A stretch of DNA of 64,000 nt from positions 6,498,501 to 6,562,500 of the forward strand of contig OX465282.1 of NCBI GenBank assembly GCA_949987705.1, in the 5' to 3' direction. The notes beneath the pieces were generated by a model. It was not told where the DNA came from. It searched no databases and saw only the letters and a program-made list of their open reading frames with translations. How positions within the stretch are numbered: the first letter of the stretch is position 1; every line of letters begins with the position of its first letter. Shown one piece after another: positions 36,300 to 45,299 of this stretch. The translations under genes were made by a program, and so were the position numbers. This stretch comes from Thereva unica (taxonomy: Eukaryota > Arthropoda > Insecta > Diptera > Therevidae).

Positions 36300-36656
36300 A
36301 CTAAATGTGGAGAAGTGGGTTATAAGATACAAGAGGTGGGTTAGTCATCAGGAAGCGATGCCTTGGTATAGCGCCCCTATTCGCCATGTCTTGCAAGTGT
36401 GCAAAATTTAGCCTCCGGTCGATCATCACCCCCAGGTATCTTAGGGCGAGCTGTGAGTGAATGATTTATTCTCATACCTTCATCCTCAGTTTTGTGCTCA
36501 GCAAGCACGCTTTTATCTCCAAGATCGCATCGTTTGTGCATAATTTGATATCATCGAGGCGTCTTCCTATAATCACTTCCCCGATGTGGTCCATGAACCG
36601 GCGTAGCCTCAACATATCGTTATACAATGTGTTAGTGTTGGGTAGGGCACGATAAT
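36300..36656 (-). mobile_element. R1/LOA-like LINE polymerase fragment
   Basis: On the minus strand, VYNDMLRLRRFMDHIGEVII, then RLDDIKLCTNDAI with IKACLLS, and after two stops LALRYLGVMIDRRLNF with HLQDMANR. This is the order of the region after the catalytic YADD box and of the LGVMID thumb block of R1/LOA LINEs. The YADD box itself is degraded. Non-functional. Confidence 0.65.
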
Positions 36657-37078
36657 AAAATGAGTTTGTAAGAGGAGCCTCTTTTTCCTTTTGAACCAGT
36701 ACAATGTCTCACTTCAAATGAGGCGAGGTGCCATTGTATTGTGCTAGCACGTCACATAGTGAATGGCTCAAACGTTGCGATGGGGGAGATCTATTGCGTT
36801 TGCGAAAGAGAGGATACGATAAATGATAAATATGAATGTTGATTACAAAAATATTCTTTAAAATTTTTGTAACTGTATAAAGAAAAACATATTTACAGAT
36901 TTAAAATGAAACTCCCTAAAATTGAAAATAACACGAAAATATTTTATTGTTACAGATAGAGATTAAAAAATAAAAATAAAATTTTACCTCCCTCGAAAAA
37001 TGTAAGAATTGTCTCTTCAGTACAAAATTCACCTCCCTCGAAAAATGTAAGAATTGTTACCTCCCTCGAAAAATGTAA

Positions 37079-37233
37079 AGGCCCCCATACACGGTCAAAT
37101 TGGATGTACATCGAAGGGCGGATGTACAACCAAAACTATCGATTGTGGGCCGGTCGGCCGATCAAAATACATTGGGCTTATGGGTTTGATGAAAATCTGG
37201 TTGTACATCCAATTTGACCGTGTATGGGGGCGT
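37079..37233. mobile_element. PIF/Harbinger-like MITE, copy 1
   Basis: This 155-bp palindromic element starts AGGCCCCCATACACGGTCAA and its right end, complemented, is nearly the same over about 32 bp (AAATTGGATGTACA included). TAA stands on both sides (37076-37078 and 37234-37236), a 3-bp target duplication as in PIF/Harbinger elements. It is too short to code for anything. Confidence 0.7.
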
Positions 37234-37427
37234 TAAGAATTATCTCTTCAGCACAAAATTCACCTCCCTCGAAAAATGTAAGAATTGTTACCTCCCTCGA
37301 AAAATGTAAGAATTATCTCTTCAGTACAAAATTTGCCTCCCTCGAAAAATGTAAGAATTGTCTCTTCAGTACAAAATTCACCTCCCTCGAAAAATGTAAG
37401 AATTGTTACCTCCCTCGAAAAATGTAA

Positions 37428-37582
37428 AGGCCCCCATACACGGTCAAATTGGATGTACATCGAAGGGCGGATGTACAACCAAAACTATCGATTGTGGGCC
37501 GGTCGGCCGATCAAAATACATTGGGCTTATGGGTTTGATGAAAATCTGGTTGTACATCCAATTTGACCGTGTATGGGGGCCT
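37428..37582. mobile_element. PIF/Harbinger-like MITE, copy 2
   Basis: Identical to copy 1 except for the last bases (GGGGGCCT here against GGGGGCGT). TAA flanks it at 37425-37427 and 37583-37585. Because the surrounding minisatellite is also the same on both sides, the second copy arose by tandem duplication of a 349-bp block and not by a second insertion. Confidence 0.75.
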
Positions 37583-37686
37583 TAAGAATTATCTCTTCAG
37601 CACAAAATTCACCTCCCTCGTAAAATGTAAGAATTGTCTCTTTAGTATAAAATTTCACTCCTTCAACAATGTAAGAGATTTCTCTC

Positions 37687-37945
37687 CAGTTCGTATTTAC
37701 AATCTCACCACGGCTCGGCTTAAATTGGATATTTGACTGCGGCAAAAACAGTAAGAAAATATCTATGCAGTTCGTGTTTACAATCTCACCTCGCCGCAAT
37801 TCGAATTGGATATTTTATTGTCGCAAAAGAAATAAGAAAATGTTGTTCCAGTTCGTGTTTACAATCTCACCTCGGCGCAGTTCAGATTGGCTATTTTGCT
37901 GCTGCAAAAGAAGTAAGAAATGTCTCTCCACTTCGTAATTTACAA
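37687..37945. repeat. 81-bp tandem repeat array
   Basis: Units start with CAGTTCGTRTTTACAATCTC at 37687, 37768 and 37849, and a decayed fourth at 37929, giving periods of 81, 81 and 80 bp. Each contains TTGGATATTTT-like sequence and ends with an AAGAAATAAGAAAAT-like stretch. Inverted, diverged units occur at about 50000-50160. Confidence 0.85.
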
Positions 37946-38396
37946 ACGCACGATACACGCTCATATCCCAGTAGTACATTATTTTTGAACCGGGACATTT
38001 AAAAAAGTTGAGACCTCAGTACAATTTACTATCGTGTACGGGACAAATGAACTGCCTCTTGTAAGTCCGGCTCAACTCTAAATGTGATCCACAGGACAAA
38101 GCCCACACAAGATCTCTGCGGAACTGCTCCCATGAGCAACATTGTTCTGTACACCGTCGACCCATCTTCCGATTCACAATGAAGTGCCCTACCTTCTTTC
38201 CTTTTCATATAAAATACCAAAAGACTTTGGTGGGTTCTTTGACTACCCACCCGGGCCTAACACGATCTGCCGGTACTTATTGGTAGTAATATCATCCGTT
38301 CGAAAAACTGGCACATTGTCTTTAGGAGGCATATCGGCCTGGGAGCTTACGCGGCTGCGGGATGAGCATAAGCGTTTGACGCTTCCAGTTCCAGCT

Positions 38397-38640
38397 TCAC
38401 CGCTCTGTTTGATATACTGACCAGCTCCTTTTCCCGTCTTCCATAATTCCTTCCTCCTTTACCTCTGGGACATTTATGTCATCCACATTTACTGCAGGCA
38501 GACTGTCAGCATTCCCGTTTAGTGCGAGCAGTGTCTGTACGATGCCTTGAAACATTACAGGACAGCTAATCATTCGGTTATCATTAATTAAGGACATCAA
38601 TACTCTGTTCCCCTCCCCCAATTAACTACTACCCGCTGTT
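38397..38640 (-). mobile_element. R1-like LINE fragment before the polymerase
   Basis: The minus frame 38621-38397 contains GIVQTLLALNGNADSLPAVN with VPEVKEE. In R1-like LINEs this linker (TLFP----PVPEV) precedes the polymerase. The plus-strand copy at 41620 has the same SLPAVN block followed by NAPGLDGI. The frame ends without the expected APG-DGI motif. Confidence 0.5.
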
Positions 38641-38699
38641 TGCATAAGTTCCGTTTTACTCCTCCAGTTGTAGTTCCAGGATAAGAAGACTGTCATCAT

Positions 38700-38860
38700 G
38701 CAACTATTTATCCCGAGTAAAAATAACAAATGGCCTTACAACGGGCGAACACCTTCCGAGATTGAAACTTAGTCCTCTGCCATATGACGGTCATAAGAAG
38801 GTCGTTTGCAGGACTGTACGGCCATACACCTCACAATCGCTCACCAGCTTCCATTAAAAA
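38700..38860. mobile_element. Half copy of the CCTTACAACGGG inverted-repeat element
   Basis: GGCCTTACAACGGGCGAACA at 38732 matches the left end of the element at 16125, including the flanking CCCGAGT block. About 75 bp further on, GGACTGTACGGCCATACACC matches the inner right part of that element. The interior between is deleted and no right terminus follows. Confidence 0.6.
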
Positions 38861-38894
38861 AGGTTAAAACCCTACCGCCATCTTCTTCTTCGAT

Positions 38895-39660
38895 GGCTCT
38901 ACAGCCCAATTCGAGCCTTGGCCTCCATCAGCTTCTTCCCCAGACTCCGCTCCGCAGCTTGTCTCCACTTTCTTGTGTTGAGCAGTTTTGCTGCATCGGC
39001 CTTAACATTGTCTTCCCACCTTGACCGTGGTTTGCCAACTGGTCTTTTACCATCTGGTAGTACGTACAGGGCTTTTTTTGGTATCCTTGAATCATCTATT
39101 CTTTGGTCATGACTGGCCCAACGTAAACGCAGAAGTTTGGCATATGTCGAGAGTTTACAATCTTTGTATAGATCATTCAATTCGTGATTGCAGCATATTC
39201 TCCATGCATTGTCTTCATTGATTGGGCCGTATATCCTTCGGAGAACCTTCCTCTCAAATACACCCATCTTGTCGTCGGATTTCTGTGAGATACTCCATGC
39301 TTCATATTCATACGTAGCTACTGTACGTACGATGGTTTTGTAGATTCTTCTTTTGGTATCTCTGTTGTTGTCTCTGGATTTCATTACTGGCAGTAGTTAA
39401 AAGTAATGTTCTGTTTACGGGTGTTCTTTGGACGTCTATCGTTTCATCGTTGTCTTTGCTGACTGTGGACCCCAGGTAGTTAAATTCGTTTACCCGTTTG
39501 AAGTTATATTCCTGCCAGGTGGTGTTATGATTTCTTCTTCTTTTTCCACCCTTGACTGAATCTTACTCTTGTATGCATTTACTTGCAGCACTATATCTTT
39601 GAGTCCCTCTTCTGATTCCGTGTTTATCTAAGGTATAACAGTGATCTAGCAAGGCAGTTT
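38895..39660 (-). mobile_element. RTE-like LINE C-terminal half
   Basis: The minus frame 39384-38899 encodes RIYKTIVRTVATYEYEAWSI, FERKVLRRIYGPIN, LRLRWASHDQR, GKPRSRWEDNVK and WRQAAERSLGK, the standard order of RTE-clade C-termini (FERK-LR-I-GP, RLRWAGH, GRP-RW-D). Upstream, in another frame, VNEFNYLGSTVSKDND continues it. The catalytic palm is missing. Its upstream end touches the SINE at 39780, which therefore lies inside or beside this LINE. Divergent from the RTE copy at 43360-44690, so a second RTE family. Confidence 0.8.
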
Positions 39661-39779
39661 AAATCGTCGGTATATCCTGCCGATTGTTTTGATTTGTTAA
39701 GCAGGGTTGCGTTCGCATCAATGTTTACTTTGCGAGTTACTCCTTCTAGGCAGAGATCGCCCTACTTTTAGCCTTTTTT

Positions 39780-40258
39780 TTCATGTGGTAGACTAGAGGC
39801 TTAGGGAAAGCCCCTTTGTACTGTTCGACAATCTATATTTTTTTCGTATAGAATGTCGAACAGCAGTTCTAGCCGGAAGATAGAAAGTAGAAAGAGAGAG
39901 ACAGAGAAGTAAGAAGGAGCTGCCACAACCCAGCCGAGATATTTTTATTCCACCTACTTCCAACCATTTCGCGACTCTGGCATCGGCGCATTTTGGGAAA
40001 CAACTCGCTGGAGTGTTATGCCTCCTGAAACGAGTTGAATCTCATCAGCCAACCGATTACATGCGCTTGGTGGAGCGGGGAAGAACTAGCGAAGACTATG
40101 ACAGGAGGAATCAGGAATGTAAAGAAGGGAGAAGAAAGAAGGGCAGTTATATGGGTGGGAAAGTGGAAAAGGCGATGGCCGTGGGGCTGGCCGGGATTCG
40201 AACCCGGGACCTCTGGGATAGTAGTCAGGCGCCTTACCTCTAGACCACCGAGGCCCTC
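39780..40258 (-). mobile_element. tRNA-derived SINE, long form
   Basis: The minus strand begins GAGGGCCTCGGTGGTCTAGA and has the A-box-like TGGTCTAGAGGTAAGG and the B box GGTTCGAATCCC (40202-40191). The body carries ACTCGTTTCAGGAGGCATAA. Near its 3' end GTTCGACAATCTATA and TATAGAATGTCGAAC form a stem-loop at about 39817-39856. The 3' end is A-rich (ACATGAAAAAAAA). Best preserved tRNA head of the four copies. Confidence 0.85.
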
Positions 40259-40319
40259 AATATCTTCTTCCAGTGGCTGAAAATTTTGCAGACTAGATCA
40301 AAAAGGTTTTCTAAGGACC

Positions 40320-40480
40320 AATCTCACGATTGATAACTACAATAGAGGTAGTGAAGAGAACTTTACATACCTAGGAGCAATAGTGTTGTCAACAAATGAA
40401 GTGCTGGAGGAAGTTAAAAGCAGAATACAACAAGACAATCTATTCCCTACGTAAAGTACCTACTATATTCTGAAATTGAG
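40320..40480 (+). mobile_element. RTE-like LINE polymerase fragment
   Basis: The plus strand encodes LTIDNYNRGSEENFTYLGAI followed by STNEVLEEVKSRI, then, after a frameshift, TIYSLRKVPTIF. FTYLG and the E-I--RI--AN-AYYSL block follow the YADD box in RTE polymerases. Only about 50 codons survive. Confidence 0.65.
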
Positions 40481-40489
40481 TAGTTTTTG

Positions 40490-41560
40490 CAACACAAATT
40501 ATTTTCACAAACTAGCATGACCTTATATGACCGACCGATGATTTCAAAAAGAAAATTCTTCTTGAACTGACCTCGAAATTCCCTCCTTATCACCCCCAAC
40601 AAGCATGGGTCATCGCACCCACTCAAGGCTCCATTTAAAATCGCATAAATTTTACGGGAACACCTTCGGTCAGAGCATCAGCCATACACAATCTCCAATC
40701 TTAGTGGAAAATTACATTCATTAAATTTTCTTTCGCTCCTTTGGGGCGCAAAAAAAAATCCTGTATTAAAATAATTAAATTCGATTTTTCTACCAATCAA
40801 AGCGCCCCCGCCTGGCGTCTTCCTGGCCTCCCAAGGTTACTTCTAAGAGAGAAAAAAGCAGCGGAAAAAACGCACACAACAAGAGGAAAAGGATCTTTTA
40901 GCTCTTGGCTTTTATGTTAATGAGAAATCCCTTAAAAAGTCATTAATTTTGTGAAATAAAAAAAAAAGATTTTTTTTTTTTTGAGTAAAAATTATTCAGA
41001 AAATGGCAGAAGAAGTTTTGCAGGAATTTTTTTTTTCCCTTTTCGAGTTTGGAAAAATTTTAACAAATTTGTGAAAAACTTTTACACAAAGAAAATGTGA
41101 GGAGGCCAACAAGGAGAAGAGCCTTTTTTATTCCCCGTATATTTTTTTTCGCCGGGGAAGAATGGGAATGTTATTTTTATGGAGGTCCTTAATGTGATTT
41201 CTTGTTGGACTTAGAAGTTTTAACTCGACTTACATACTGGAAAAGGTTTCTGTTTAGGGGAAAATAAGGGAAGCACGAAGAAAAAAAATAGACAATCGAT
41301 GATGTTTTTTTTTCTTCATTTTTATAAAAGGAAAAGATTTTGTATTAATTTTAAATCAATTGAAATTCCTTTTTGTATGTTTCGATGATTTTCGGGATTT
41401 TATTTTATTTTGGGGATGGAATTGATGAATGACAAATGATAGTAGTGATGTCGATGATATTGAGTGCCTTTTTTGTAAAGCAGTCATGGGAATTGGGTAG
41501 GCAATTACTTAGTTAGGACAGTAAAATAATTAAAATAAAACTAATTTCGAAATAAAAGAG
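40490..41560. other. AT-rich intron 2 DNA without a supported gene
   Basis: Homopolymer-rich sequence (A/T runs at 40960-40985, 41020-41035, 41300-41315). No frame, no termini. Confidence 0.45.
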
Positions 41561-41565
41561 CAAAA

Positions 41566-41960
41566 GTTTTGTGAATGGGGTCTCATGGTCCAATGATGCC
41601 CAGTACCAGAACAAGAACACGAACAGCCTGCCTGCAGTAAACCTGAATGATACAGACTTCCCCGGAGTGAAGGAGGAAGAAAATGTGGTAGTGGTGAAAA
41701 AGATTGGTCTTGGAAATGCCCCTGGGCTGGACGGTATACGGAATAGATCAGTGAAGCTGGGAGCCAGTGAAGCACCAATGGGTTCACCCAAATATTCACA
41801 GCGTGCCTAATGGAAGGAGAGTGAACAATGGAACCGCCAAAAATTTGTGCTTATCTTGAAGCCCAGAAGACTCGCTGGCATACAGTCCGATATTCCTTCT
41901 GACAACCATGAGCAAGCTTTTCGAACCGGTGATTTATATCATATTCGTTTCAAGCACTTA
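41566..41960 (+). mobile_element. R1-like LINE polymerase N-terminal fragment
   Basis: The plus frame 41571-41810 encodes SLPAVNLNDTDFPGVKEEEN and GNAPGLDGIRNRSVKL, the KAPGPDGIPN block that opens the polymerase domain of R1/LOA LINEs. After the stop, decayed sequence equivalent to CL-EGEFP--WK---LVLI-K and LL---SKLFERVI can be followed across frames to about 41950. Non-functional. Confidence 0.7.
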
Positions 41961-42199
41961 GAAAAACGAAGGCTTATCGGCTAAATCGACAAGGGATGCG
42001 TTCAATATGGTGCAGCCGATCAAGGGCTGCAATCGATATGAATGAGACGAAGTAGTACAAATCGTCGAGGTATTGATAAAGTTAGTTATATCGAAGTAGC
42101 TACCTACTACCTATTTTCCTTGTAGATATGATACTTCACTGTTAGTCAGGCATGGGAGTAAGCGTGTACCTTCAGGAAATAAATACTGCTTCCAATACG

Positions 42200-42532
42200 A
42201 AACTTGTACAGATAAACCTTCATCACGCCAAGGCTGCCTCTGCAATACTTAAAAAAAAGGTTTATCTTGGGCAACTTAGATATGGCCTTAATCCAAGAGA
42301 TATTAGGTGAACCGAGAATATGTGGCCTAGGTACTAATGCTAGCAGCCTGATCTACTCCACCCAGCATGACTGTCCTAGAGCAGCACTAACCAGCCTTCC
42401 TTTTTCGCATTTCGTATCCAGATGAGGAAGTGCTGCCCGGAGAGTAGGAATAATACCCAGGCTTGTCATAACCTCGGCCTACCTCGCAGGAGAACAGCCT
42501 GCCCCAACGCTGTCAGATGTCAGGAGACTTGT
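42200..42532 (+). mobile_element. R1/LOA-like LINE endonuclease, 5' half
   Basis: The plus strand encodes QINLHHAKAASAILKK, then LDMALIQEILGEPRICGLGT (Q-E motif of the apurinic endonuclease domain), then, shifted, ITSAYLAGEQPAPTLSDVRR and LVED. This is the first half of the endonuclease domain. The reading is interrupted at 42540 by a MITE and resumes at 43071. Confidence 0.75.
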
Positions 42533-42540
42533 GGAGGACT

Positions 42541-43062
42541 TAGGGCCAGCGCTTGTTTTTTTTGCGCCCGTTGAAGAATGCCATATTAGAAATTTAAAAA
42601 GTGCTTCAGAGCAGTACAAATGAATAAGAGATTAATTTTTCTGACCTTTGGCGGATTTTTACCTTTGATTCTTGAAGACGAAGGTCTGTACCTTAACTTT
42701 TTGGATAAAAACCTACATGGGCACAAATTTTATGAAAAGCTTGAAGCTAAAATCTTGAGTAGTTTTCTACACGAGGGAAGTAAAATTTCCACGTTTCTTC
42801 TTCTACAAAACAAAGTACAGGGACGTAAATTTGGTGAATTTGTGTAACTTATTGCGCCCGTGGGATCTACATAAGCTCGGGGACAGGCGTGCAAAATATT
42901 TTATCGAGAAAATAATCTGGAAAAATGAATCGAGGTAATTAAAATGAAGTCACCGAAACACTTTTTCAATTTTTTTTAAGATTTAATTTTTTTCCAAATC
43001 GTAATTTCTGAAATTGCGCCCGGTGTAAGTACACCATTTGCATCTATGAAAGCAAACGCCTG
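42541..43062. mobile_element. Non-autonomous hAT-like MITE with perfect 8-bp target duplication
   Basis: The left end TAGGGCCAGCGCTTG corresponds to the right end of the element at 22711-23605, and the right end, complemented, starts CAGGCGTTTGCTTTCATAGA and contains TGCAAATGGTGTACTTACAC, matching that element's left end. GGAGGACT stands at 42533-42540 and again at 43063-43070. The element thus lies inverted relative to family member 22711-23605. A 75-codon plus frame inside it (42620-42847) matches nothing known. It interrupts a LINE endonuclease ORF. Confidence 0.85.
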
Positions 43063-43070
43063 GGAGGACT

Positions 43071-43280
43071 GCGCTTGGAGGAACATTTAGCTAGTGATTG
43101 GTTGCGACGCCCTAGGCAAGAGGTGATTGACCTGTCTCTTACTACCACACTCGTCAATTCCATAATACTGAACATTGACATATAAGGTTTAACTTGAGAA
43201 GTTTTGCAATATCCTCAGACGCATTAAGGGATCCACGACAGACTGACTGAGACATCTATCGCACCCTAACGATCTTAACG
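43071..43280 (+). mobile_element. R1/LOA-like LINE endonuclease, 3' half
   Basis: After the MITE the plus strand continues with LVIGCDALGKR-like sequence, EVIDLSLTTTLVNSIILN, HIRFNL and DPRQTD, the second half of the endonuclease domain and the linker. The SDH motif has been deleted together with a few neighbouring codons. The block aligns with 27540-27690. Confidence 0.7.
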
Positions 43281-43359
43281 GCTTTTGAAAGTAGTTGTTC
43301 TGCGAAACCACAAAGTACCAACCGATATGTTGCGTGGTGTAACAAAATTTAATAACGCT

Positions 43360-44690
43360 AAGATTTTCGGTGCGTGCACTAATTATCGCGGTATAACGTT
43401 GTTGAGTACCGTGTATAAGATATTCTCCGCTATCCTACAAAACAGGATGGCCCCATACGCCAGAAACATCATAGGCCATTACCAGTGTGGCTTCAGCCCA
43501 GGCAAATCAACGACTGGTCAGATTTTTATCTTGAGGCAGGCTATGGAAAAATGTCTAGAGTTTCAAAACTCAATTCAACACCTTTTCATAGACTTTAAAG
43601 CCGCCTATGATAGCATAGCCAGGGTACAACTCTACAAAGCCATGAGAGAATTCGGCATCCCCAACAAACTGACAAGACTATGTAGGTTGACCATGATCAA
43701 TGTGTCAAGCCAAGTAAAGGTATCCGGAACACTGTCCAGACCAATCAACATCTATAATGGACTCCGACAAGGGGACGGTCTGGCCTGCTTCCTTTTCAAC
43801 CTGCCGTTGGAGAAAGTGATCCGAGAAAGTGATGATCTTCCACAAGTCTACCCAATTACTGGCTTACGTAGACGACATTGACATCATTCGAAGAACAACA
43901 ACAGCTGTACAAGAAGCTTTCACTCAGATTGAGCAAGCGGCAGGAAATCTGGGACTGCACATTAACGAAAGCAATACAAAGTACATGGTGAGCTCGTCTG
44001 GAAGAACACCTAACATTGGTCCCACAATCAAGGTAGCGGAACACGAGTTTGACGTGGTAAAATCATTTACCTACCTTGGGTCAATAGTAGCAGCCGACAA
44101 TAGCATGGAACCAGAAATACGTGCACGACTGCTAAAAGCCAACAAAGCCTACTATAGTCTGTCAAGGCTCTTCAAATCCAAATATCTAACCATAACGTCC
44201 AAACTTTTACTATATAAGACGATGGTCTTACCCGTTCTCACATATGCATCCGAAACGTGGGTGCTTATCAAAAAGCACTCAAACCTCTTGGGCGTGTTTG
44301 AGAGGAAAATACTTCGGAGGATTGTTGGCCCCGTATGTGAGGAAGGACGATTCCGGAGACTCTACAATGACGAGATCTACGAGCGCTATCGCAACATAGA
44401 TGTTGTGAAGAAAATAAAGCTCGGTAGGCTCCGGTGGGCAGGGCATCTAGCTCGTATGAGTGAAGATGAGCCTGCTCGGAAAGTTCTCTGCGGTAAGACC
44501 TATGGGGTGCGACAGCGAGGGAGGCCCAACCTTCGCTGGAAGGATGGCGTGGACCAGGACGCTCAGAGTTTAGGGATGCCAAACTGGATGACATCGGCTC
44601 AGAATCGGGACCGGTGGAGAGAACAGTTGTGCGAGGCCAGGACCGGATCCCGGTTGTAGAGCCTTTAAAGAAGAAGAAGATTTTCGGTAA
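43360..44690 (+). mobile_element. RTE-like LINE, longest copy, one frameshift
   Basis: Two overlapping plus frames (to 43881 and 43829-44659) encode most of an RTE polymerase. In order: NYRGITLLSTVYKIFSAILQ, QCGFSPGKSTTGQIF, FIDFKAAYDSI (first catalytic Asp), GLRQGDGLACFLFNLPLE, AYVDDIDII (the YADD box with Ala replaced by Val, both Asp kept), FTYLGSIVAADN, LPVLTYASETW, FERKILRRIVGP, LGRLRWAGHLARM and RGRPNLRWKDGVDQD. A frameshift at about 43830 separates palm halves. The element is 5'-truncated: no endonuclease domain precedes it. It ends with GTAGAGCCTTTAAAG and AAG triplets. Inserted next to the R1/LOA relic in intron 2, antisense to syntrophin. Confidence 0.9.
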
Positions 44691-44943
44691 CTTGGACCTC
44701 TACAAGAAAGCCCTTACGAGTTATAACAAAAATTATAGAATATCCAAACGAAGGTCTTGTTTCATGCAAACATTGGGAAAATTGAATTTTCATTCAACTT
44801 TCAAAGGAGCTTTTGCGTCTGGATGCATACGTCCTCGTATATAATGTGCTCTTAAAAATAATGTGGAGGAAATATGGCGATCCCGCCGCGAAAAAGAAGA
44901 AGAATCAGAATAAAATTTTGGACTACTATAAATTTTAAATGTC

Positions 44944-45110
44944 GTAGTACAATGCTGAGTACCAAGCTTAGCCCGACACGGGTAGATCGAGGGCAGAATA
45001 TATTAAGAGAAGAAATCTGATGGTGTTAAATGAGATGGTGATGAGCTTTACATTATACATTCTATGATGTTATAGAAGTTTGGAAGTACTGACCGCGCCC
45101 AATCGCTGCT
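44944..45110 (-). mobile_element. LINE family A C-terminal fragment
   Basis: On nucleotide level ACCAAGCTTAGCCCGACACG and ATTCTATGATGTTATAGAAG follow the same order as AGTAAGCTTAGCTCGAAGGA and CTTCGATGTTATATGAGTTC at 270-390. It is the C-terminal codons of family A on the minus strand, with no open frame. Confidence 0.5.
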
Positions 45111-45134
45111 ACTACACCCCCACAACTCATGTTT

Positions 45135-45295
45135 GTATGATAGACTCTTTAAGCAGCCAAGGCCAAAGCCAAGACCGAGACCAAGACCAATACCAAGACC
45201 AAGACTTAGGCCAAAAACAAGACCAAGAGCAAGACTAACTGTGCAAGACCAAGACTATTATCAGTCTTGTCTTGTTCTTCATTTGTTCATCACAT
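45135..45295. repeat. CAAGAC-rich tract related to the fold-back family
   Basis: Imperfect repeats of CCAAGACCAAGACC-type hexamers run from 45155 to 45255 and end in CAGTCTTGTCTTGTTC and a degraded TTCATCACATCAC. The composition matches the internal sequence and right end of the elements at 4514 and 28185, but no left arm is present. Confidence 0.5.
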
Positions 45296-45299
45296 CACT

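Larger units (their letters stand above)
36989..37680. repeat. Minisatellite with CCTCCCTCGAAAAATGTAAG core
   Basis: The core CCTCCCTCGAAAAATGTAAG occurs about ten times. Units alternate between a long form of about 45 bp carrying CTCTTCAGTACAAAATT and a short form of about 24 bp in which GAATTGTTA joins the next core directly. Degenerate units continue to about 37680. Two MITEs are inserted in it. ORFs with repeated EKCKN or PSKNVRI peptides arise from it and are not genes. Confidence 0.85.
36660..38110 (+). repeat. Composite repeat with two minisatellites, copy 1
   Basis: The left part (36660-36740, with AACCAGTACAATGTCTCACT) and the right part (37930-38080, with CTCAGTACAATTTACTATCG) both recur, in the same order but inverted, at 50340-49850. 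Between them lie about 250 bp of AT-rich DNA, the 45/28-bp minisatellite with two MITEs (36989-37640) and an 81-bp tandem array (37687-37930). Copy 1 spans about 1450 bp against 490 bp for copy 2, so it has expanded by array growth and insertion. The superfamily is unclear. Confidence 0.6.

Noticed and set aside
37224..37585. Repetitive ORFs (EKCKN, PSKNVRI repeats) that could suggest a repeat protein
   Set aside because: They follow the minisatellite in several frames and both strands; the DNA repeat, not the protein, is what is conserved.
40190..40258. tRNA-like sequence with intact A- and B-box-like motifs
   Set aside because: The same head occurs four times, always followed by a shared non-tRNA body, and the acceptor and anticodon arms do not pair well; it is a SINE head, not a tRNA gene.
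44268..44594. 108-codon minus frame
   Set aside because: Antisense shadow of the RTE polymerase frame on the plus strand.
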